Shown: positions 58,501 through 64,000 of the stretch, one piece after another
Numbering within the stretch: position 1 is the stretch's first letter
Layout: each line of letters starts with the position of its first letter
Source: Lophium mytilinum
Taxonomy: Eukaryota > Ascomycota > Dothideomycetes > Mytilinidiales > Mytilinidiaceae
NCBI GenBank assembly: GCA_010093605.1
Contig: MU004182.1
Coordinates: 1,521,032-1,585,031 of the forward strand
Direction of reading: 5' to 3'
Length of the DNA: 64,000 nucleotides
The notes under the pieces: model-generated
What the model was told of the DNA's origin: nothing
The model's database searches: none
The model's input: only the letters and a program-made list of their open reading frames with translations
Position numbers and translations under genes: made by a program

Positions 58501-61500
58501 CTAGAGGTACTTAAGTACTTATTCTTTATAACTCTAGTCCTATTTATAGATGTTAGCTTAGAGTAAGTCTATAAGGGTGTCTTTCTTAGGGTTTATAATA
58601 AATAGAATATCTATTTCCGGGGCGTTATCTTTAATATCTTTTTAAAGCGTATTAGTGTTATTCTTTATAGGCTTTATATAGAGTGCGTCCGGTGTATTAG
58701 CTTTACCTAATTCTACGGGGATATTATCTTTAGCAGGTTTCGCCTAAAAGACTTGCGTAAGATTTACTTTAACATTCTATTCTTTTTAATTCTCGCTGTA
58801 GAAAGGTTTTATGTAGCCTATTTAGCGGCCTTTCTTAAGAATAAGTAGTCTTAACCTAAAGTTTAAGAACGGGATATTATTATTAGTATCTACTAGTAGT
58901 GCACGCGCTCTAAAGCTATAGATATTATTCTCTATATCTATAAAGTCTATATGCGGTTTAAATAATTATAGGCCTAGTTTCTATATAGAATAATGTGCCG
59001 GAATATTAAGGCTATATTCTAGCTTAATAATAATATCTGCTATTAGAAACACTCTAGTTGCCTTTACTTTTAGCTTTTATTTAGCGGGAATATTCTTTGC
59101 AAGAAGTTCTAGCAGGAAGAACCGGTCTCCTTATTATAATCTATTAATTTCTAGCTTATCCTTCTATATAAGGTTAAGGCCTACTAATTATAAATTATTA
59201 ATACTAAGAAGGAGCCCGCAGTCTAAATAGGGGATAATATAAGCCTCTATAGGCAAGTTAAGATTATATCTATTAGTATCTATTAATGTAATAATAATAT
59301 TTACCTAAGCTCTTAAGCGGACTACTTTATCTATAATGCCTAATATTTAAATGCTTTTTTTTCTAGGTATTTTAACTACTTATAGGTAATACTATTTTAT
59401 CTATTTATTATCTATAAGCGTAATAATAGTCCCTAAATCTAGTATTATAGTAAAAGGTATACTAGCGGGGGTACTAGCCTTTAGCTTAATACTAATATAC
59501 TATAAAAACCTATCTTCTAGTTAAATATACTTTATAATTTATACTTAATATACTCTAGCGGCATTATAATATAAAGATATTAGGTTGTTATCGGCCGGGG
59601 TTTATAGTTGCGGAATATAACTAGACGTTAACGCTCTAAGTTCTTATTTTCTAAGTCTTAGAGTAGTTGTTCTAATAGTTCCTTAGTATATAAAGATATA
59701 TTACTTATATTATTATTAGCTTTATTACCGCCGTCTTTATCTAATATTAGCTCTATTTTATACGCTTTATTTCTAGTTATTACTTTTAACAGCTTATTCT
59801 TATTATTTAGGCAGAATTTACTCTAGTATATCTACCCTATCTTTCCTTATACTTTATAGATAAAGTATTTCCGCAGGGGTAGCTTATTATAATTTTATAT
59901 GTCTAGTTTCTTATCTTAAATAGGTGCTGTTAATACGCCGTACTTCTTACTAGCCTGCGTAATAAGCTACTTAACTCTATCTATAGTACTAGTCTTATCT
60001 GCAGTTCTATAGGTATTCTTCTTACCCTAATTTAAGTATTAGCGCGTACTATTATATGCTAGCCTTACTTATTCTATTCTCTATAGCTTCTCTACTATAG
60101 GTAGTTACTACTAATAGTATTACTAGAAGCTCTAGAGATTATCTCTAGTTTTATAGATCTAAACTATATTTATTAAGTAGGTATTAAGGCTATACTAGAG
60201 TTTATAGATAACTTAGTATTTATTAGTAATGCCCGCTTTATATAGTAGATTAATCTTCTTAATTATATACTATAAGAAGAAGAGCTAATTCTACTTACTA
60301 AAGTAGAACTTTATATTTTACGCTTCCCGTTACGCCTTATATGTTAGCTTGCAATACTATTATACTAGTTAGTCTTTCTAGAATACTAGTCTATAGTTTA
60401 TATTCTCTTAAGCTTATATTAGTAGTAATATATACTATCTAACAGCGTCTTCTTAAAGGTAAAGTAGTAGAAGTATAAGTATAGCTTATTCCCTATATAA
60501 GGCGGCTAGTTAAGTAAACCTTCTAATAAATAGGCTAACTAGTTGTTTAAGAGGGTTAAAGAGCATAATATTGCTAGGCCGGAGTTTTAGCAGTTAAATA
60601 TTTACTAACGGCTGCGGCTACTAGGTGTACCTAGGTACTTAACTAGAGGAGTTATTAAAAGACTAGAGTTAGTAGTTATTCTATAGTTATAGCGCGTTTA
60701 ATAGAGGTTATTACGGCTGCCAGCCTAGGGCTTTAAACTATCTATAGCCGGGAGGGGGTTGCCTAAACTATCTATACTAGCTAAGAGAAACTTATCTAAA
60801 CTATCTATACTATCTAAGAGAAGCTTAAGATAGAGCTTATCTAAATAGTTCTTAGGGTAGAGCTTATCTAAAAGGTTCTAAAGGTAGAGCTTATTTAAAA
60901 GGTTCTAGGGGTAGAGCTTATCTAAACTTCTCTATCTCTTTACGCGCTTTAAGTTAATTAATGCGGCTAAGAATCTCCTAAAAGATTCTATTATTACTAT
61001 CTTTAATTATATTTTAGTTATAATATTAGTTGTAATATTAGTTATAATCGCCTTAGAGTAAGTTAGCTTACTTAGATATTATATTATCTTTAATAGAGGG
61101 TATAATATTCTATTTATACTAAAATATAATATTATCTAAGTTACTTATTATTTTACCTAGTTCTTATTAAAAACGGGCTATAATAGTACTAACGTATTAA
61201 AGGCCTTCTTATAGGCTGGAAAATATATAATTTATATACTTTAGGTTAAAGAGGTTAAGAACTTCTAATATTAGGTCCTTCTAGCGTTTATTTATTATTA
61301 TCTTTACTATCCCTCTTGCTTGCCCTTAAAGTGCTAATCTAATCTTAGCAACCTATAGAGGGTACTCTACTTATTACTAGAGAAGAGTTCTAATAAATAG
61401 CGCATCTCTCTTAAATTATTTCTTAGTGTATTAAGCAGCTAGTTCTAGCGTCTTCTTTAGTAGACCTTGCGTGCGCTTATTACACGGAGGTATTATTAGT

Positions 61501-62300
61501 CTCTATATAGTTACTCTCTATATAGTTACTTTCTATTTTTATTAATTATATACTGCCTATAGGCGTTAAAATAGTATTACTATCTTTACTTTACTAGAGG
61601 TTATTTCTAGCTATATATTATCTAGAGTGTTATTATTAAGTATTAAATAGATATCTTCTATTAGGGCCTCTAGAGCTTATTATTAAATATCGCCGGTAGA
61701 GTCTTATTACTACATTTTAGGAATAACTAGATTATTTACTGCTGCGGGAAAGTCTATAAGGACTATATTTAAGATAAATAATAGATTATTCTCTATAGAT
61801 AGTATCTTAAGATCTACTCTCTATATAGTAAGATAATAAGTAGTTTAAATAGAATTAGTAGAGAGGCTATTAAGAATATATATCTCTATACTTAATTCTC
61901 CGCTAGCAGCTATAACTAACTATATTAATAATATGTCTTATATAATAATCTATAGTACTAATTAAAAGTAGCCGGAGATAAGAATAACTTAGAGTATAAT
62001 GTTTCTTAAAGCTTACTAAATTAGAGACAGGGCTTACTTATAGCTATTATTATGTACTTATCTATATAGCTCGCGTATATATAATAGTAGTCTAGCTTAT
62101 ACTATTAAAAATTATTTTAACTTATTATTATTATAGGTAAGTAGTGTAGAGTAGTAATAGGTTATATATTATTATTTTTCTAGTAGTGCTTTCTACTATT
62201 AGTAGTTATTATTAGCTCTTTCTTACTAATATATCTATACTAATAAATCTAATATAGTAATTATTAGAGATAGAGGAGAGAGTATTAGCTACTACTATAG
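55560..62300 (-). pseudogene. Element E gag-pol relic
   Basis: Minus strand, with Gln/Trp codons widely turned into stops. Gag helix near 60,480-60,250 (AILILLLLYL.EDAVR.Y). A zinc knuckle remnant near 59,860-59,800 reads YKV.GKIG....KFC, where Cys has become Tyr or stop and His has become stop. Protease near 59,460-59,410 (TIILDLGTIITLID, from DSGAT). RT with FIIVYINNILVYF (YIDD) near 57,950-57,900. Integrase core near 56,620-56,390 (NNIILIVTNKFIKIVRLI; SIISNCDSKFISA). Chromodomain core near 55,690-55,560 (YKVKWKNYNKIL.EPVI.L.EDI). Confidence 0.82.
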
Positions 62301-62429
62301 CTGCTATTACTTTACTCTATACTGCTACTTATCGCTTTTATAGAATAGAGGTAAGGTAAGATTTAATAGAAAGAGGAGATATATAGTGCTAGGCTAAGAG
62401 TTTTAAAATTATCTATCTTAGCTACTAAC

Positions 62430-62663
62430 TATTATAGATAAGCTATTATTACAGGCTATATATATATATAACGGGCAGTTATATAGTAGCGTTATTATAA
62501 GGTCTTAAATATATAGTATAGAACTATTATATATTAGTAGAAGTATTAGAGGCTAACCCTCTAACACGTTATAGCTATCTATTCTAGTCTTATAACTATT
62601 TCTTTCTTTCTATTACCTGCCTTTATATTACCTGCACCCTATAGAGTTACGTTATATATAATA
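62430..62663 (-). repeat. Element E 5' LTR (234 bp)
   Basis: Gap-free copy of 51,867-52,100. On the minus strand it is followed by GTTAGTAGCTAAG, resembling the sequence after the element A LTR. Confidence 0.92.
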
Positions 62664-62668
62664 TTAAC

Positions 62669-64000
62669 CCTACTAACTATAGAAAATTCTTTAATAAAAT
62701 AAATAGACTACCTATTACTAATAATAAGATTAAATAGCTACTACTAGATTAGCTCTATTACCTTTATAATATATAGAACCTATAAGTAGCTAATATACTA
62801 CCCCCCCACCGCAAAATAGACTACTTAATTAACTTTACGCCTAATAGTAAGCTACTAGTATAGAAGGTCTATAGTCTCTTATAAGATTAAGCCGCTATAG
62901 TTAAAGTATTTATTAATAAAATATAATCTAAAGGCTTTATTTAACTAAGTTTATCCTTCTTTACTACTCTAATACTTATTATTAAGAAACCTAGTAGGGG
63001 CCTATATATCTATATAGACTATAGAGGACTAAATAATATTATAATTAAAAGCTATAATATACCGCCTCTAGTTAAGAATATATTAGCCCTACTAGCTAAA
63101 GCTAAATACTATACTAAGCTAGATATTATTAGCGCCTTTAACGCTCTATATATTAAAGAAGGTAATAAATATAAAATAGCATTCTTAATAAGATAGGGTC
63201 TATTTAAATTCTTAGTCCTTCTATTTAGCTTATATAATGCACCTAGCTTATTCTAAGCCTATATTAATAATATACTATATAAGAATCTTAACTAGTACTA
63301 TATAGCCTATATAAATAACGTACTTATCTTTAGTAATAACCTAGAAGAGTATAAGAAATATATTATCTCTATAGTTATAAAACTAAAAGATATAGGCCTC
63401 TTTTTTAATATTTATAAGTCTAAATTTGCAGTCTAGAAAGTTAAGTACCTAGGCATTATTATAGGCGTTAACGGCGTGTATATAGACCTATATAAGGTTT
63501 AAATAGTACTTAACTAGCCTATTTCTAGAAACCTTAAGAATATCTAGACTTTTCTAGGTTTCTATAACTTCTACTATTATTTTATTACTAGATATTCTAA
63601 GTTTATAGTACCTCTCTCTACGCTTATATTATCTACTAGAAAATTATTTAAATTCCCCTAGAAAGATAATAGTAATAAAGTACACGCGTTTACCCGCATT
63701 AAGAAATATTTCTAGAATGCCCTCTAGCTAGCTCTATAGAACCTAGACTATAAGATATAGATTAAATATAATTTCTTAGATTATATAGTAGTAGCTATAC
63801 TATTATAGGTCTAACTAGATAGTACTCTATAACCTATTACCTTTATATTATAATAAATAATACTATAGTAAATTAACTATACTATCTATAATAAGAAACT
63901 GCTTACTATAGTTCTAGCGTTTAAAGACTAGCGCCTAGAACTTACCGGCTAAGGCTAGAAATATAGTAGCCCTATTAATATAATCTCTAACTATAAGAAC
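62669..64000 (+). pseudogene. Element D reverse transcriptase / RNase H relic (continues past the window)
   Basis: Plus strand. The protease-RT linker PPHRKIDYLINFTPNSKLL (from LPPHR.IDH.I.L.PG..P) is at about 62,805-62,865. RT follows: GFI.LSL, ILIIKKPSRGLYIYIDYRGLNNIIIKSYNIPPL, AKYYTKLDIISAFNALYIKEG, LYNAPSLF, YYIAYINNVLIFSNNLEEYKKYI (YIDD to YINN, about 63,300-63,350), and KVKYLGIIIG. RNase H begins near 63,700 (YNKKLLTIVLAFKD.RLELTG at about 63,885-63,950). Scattered TAA/TAG stops throughout. Confidence 0.82.

Larger units (their letters stand above)
51867..62663 (-). mobile_element. Element E: complete Ty3/Gypsy retrotransposon, 10,797 bp, with extra ORF after pol
   Basis: Two direct LTRs of exactly 234 bp (51,867-52,100 and 62,430-62,663) with a 5-bp target duplication TTAAC (51,862-51,866 and 62,664-62,668). 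Reading on the minus strand from the 5' LTR at 62,663: primer-binding site GTTAGTAGCTAAG, gag with zinc knuckle, protease, RT, RNase H, integrase, chromodomain (about 55,690-55,560), then ~3.4 kb that includes an extra coding region, then the 3' LTR. LTR differences are all transitions. Inserted in element D. Confidence 0.92.
31990..64000. other. AT-rich, RIP-saturated transposon block (32 kb, open to the right)
   Basis: From about 31,990 to the window end the sequence becomes AT-rich and TpA-dominated; CpA and TpG are nearly absent over long runs while CpG, CpC and CpT persist. That is the mark of repeat-induced point mutation, which turns CpA into TpA on both strands. I find only one ATG-started frame of 60 codons or more in the block (44716-44946), against dozens in the left half. 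All recognisable content is transposon relics, mapped as elements A-E and a Tc1-type relic below. No tRNA, rRNA or intact gene seen. Confidence 0.95.
47723..64000 (+). mobile_element. Element D: Ty3/Gypsy retrotransposon, plus strand, split by element E, runs off the window
   Basis: 5' LTR at 47,723-47,942, followed by TAAAGTAGCTACTAG, similar to the primer-binding sites of A and E. A gag region follows, then aspartic protease (about 51,160-51,460), then the insertion of element E, after which the protease-RT linker and RT resume at 62,669. The reading frame is continuous from 51,861 to 62,669 if E and one TSD copy are removed. Its 3' LTR must lie beyond 64,000. Confidence 0.8.

Noticed and set aside
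31990-64000. Centromere or mitochondrial DNA insertion as the cause of high AT
   Set aside because: CpA-specific depletion and readable Gypsy/Tc1 domains explain the composition; no mitochondrial gene or centromere-type array seen. A centromeric position of the block cannot be excluded from this window.
1-64000. tRNA, rRNA, CRISPR arrays, riboswitches, replication origins
   Set aside because: I searched intergenic regions by eye for T-loop signatures (GGTTCGAnnCC), regular spaced repeats and known switch motifs and found none convincing; a covariance-model scan would be needed to exclude tRNA genes fully.

Overview
The window looks like a filamentous ascomycete (Pezizomycotina; Dothideomycete-like is my guess). 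Support comes from short spliceosomal introns (mostly 47-91 nt, GT..AG, CTAAC-type branch sites just before the acceptor), a gene set typical of such fungi (Cip1-like secreted protein, CFEM-like membrane protein, F-box proteins, CAF-1 subunit, patatin-like lipase), and heavy C-to-T repeat-induced point mutation (RIP) of transposons. The window has two parts with a sharp edge near 31,990.

Part 1 (1-31,990) is gene-rich with ordinary GC. In order: a partial gene on the minus strand (1-359); a DUF4267-like membrane protein (1114-1509); a complete Mutator-like transposon with 114-bp perfect terminal inverted repeats and an 8-bp target duplication (1841-4692) whose transposase frame carries eight nonsense codons; a small membrane protein (4849-5085); CAF-1 subunit B/Cac2 (5959-8590, 5 exons); a Cip1-like secreted protein (9422-10229); a large C2H2 zinc-finger protein (10280-13518, minus); a 96-aa protein (14062-14403); an MFS transporter (14843-16863, minus, 5 exons); a patatin-like phospholipase with a helical C-terminal extension (18753-20652, 4 exons); a CFEM-like single-pass surface protein (20808-21662, minus); an F-box protein (23114-24496); a FAT1-type very-long-chain acyl-CoA synthetase (24909-27117, minus); a second F-box protein (28127-29548); and a WW-domain protein (29779-30931, minus). 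Genes are independent units, not operons. Exon junctions were worked out by hand from splice signals, reading phase and family alignment from memory, and every multi-exon model sums to a multiple of three.

Part 2 (31,990-64,000) is a 32-kb AT-rich block from which CpA/TpG have been almost erased while TpA is in great excess: RIP at near saturation. It holds no intact gene. It can still be read as a nest of transposons. A Tc1/mariner-type transposase relic (about 32,070-33,150, minus) is followed by Ty3/Gypsy element B (minus; 3' LTR 33,221-33,441, integrase about 34,600-34,900, RNase H and RT about 43,700-45,200). B is split by a complete chromodomain Gypsy element A (35,383-43,263, 179-bp LTRs, TSD TTTAT). 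B's 5' side abuts Gypsy element D (plus; 5' LTR 47,723-47,942, protease about 51,160-51,460, RT from about 62,800 to the window end). D is itself split between protease and RT by a complete 10.8-kb Gypsy element E (51,867-62,663, minus, 234-bp LTRs, TSD TTAAC). E carries, after its chromodomain, an extra coding region of about 2.6 kb that I cannot assign. That extra ORF and the Mutator element with dead transposase but perfect ends are the most interesting objects here.
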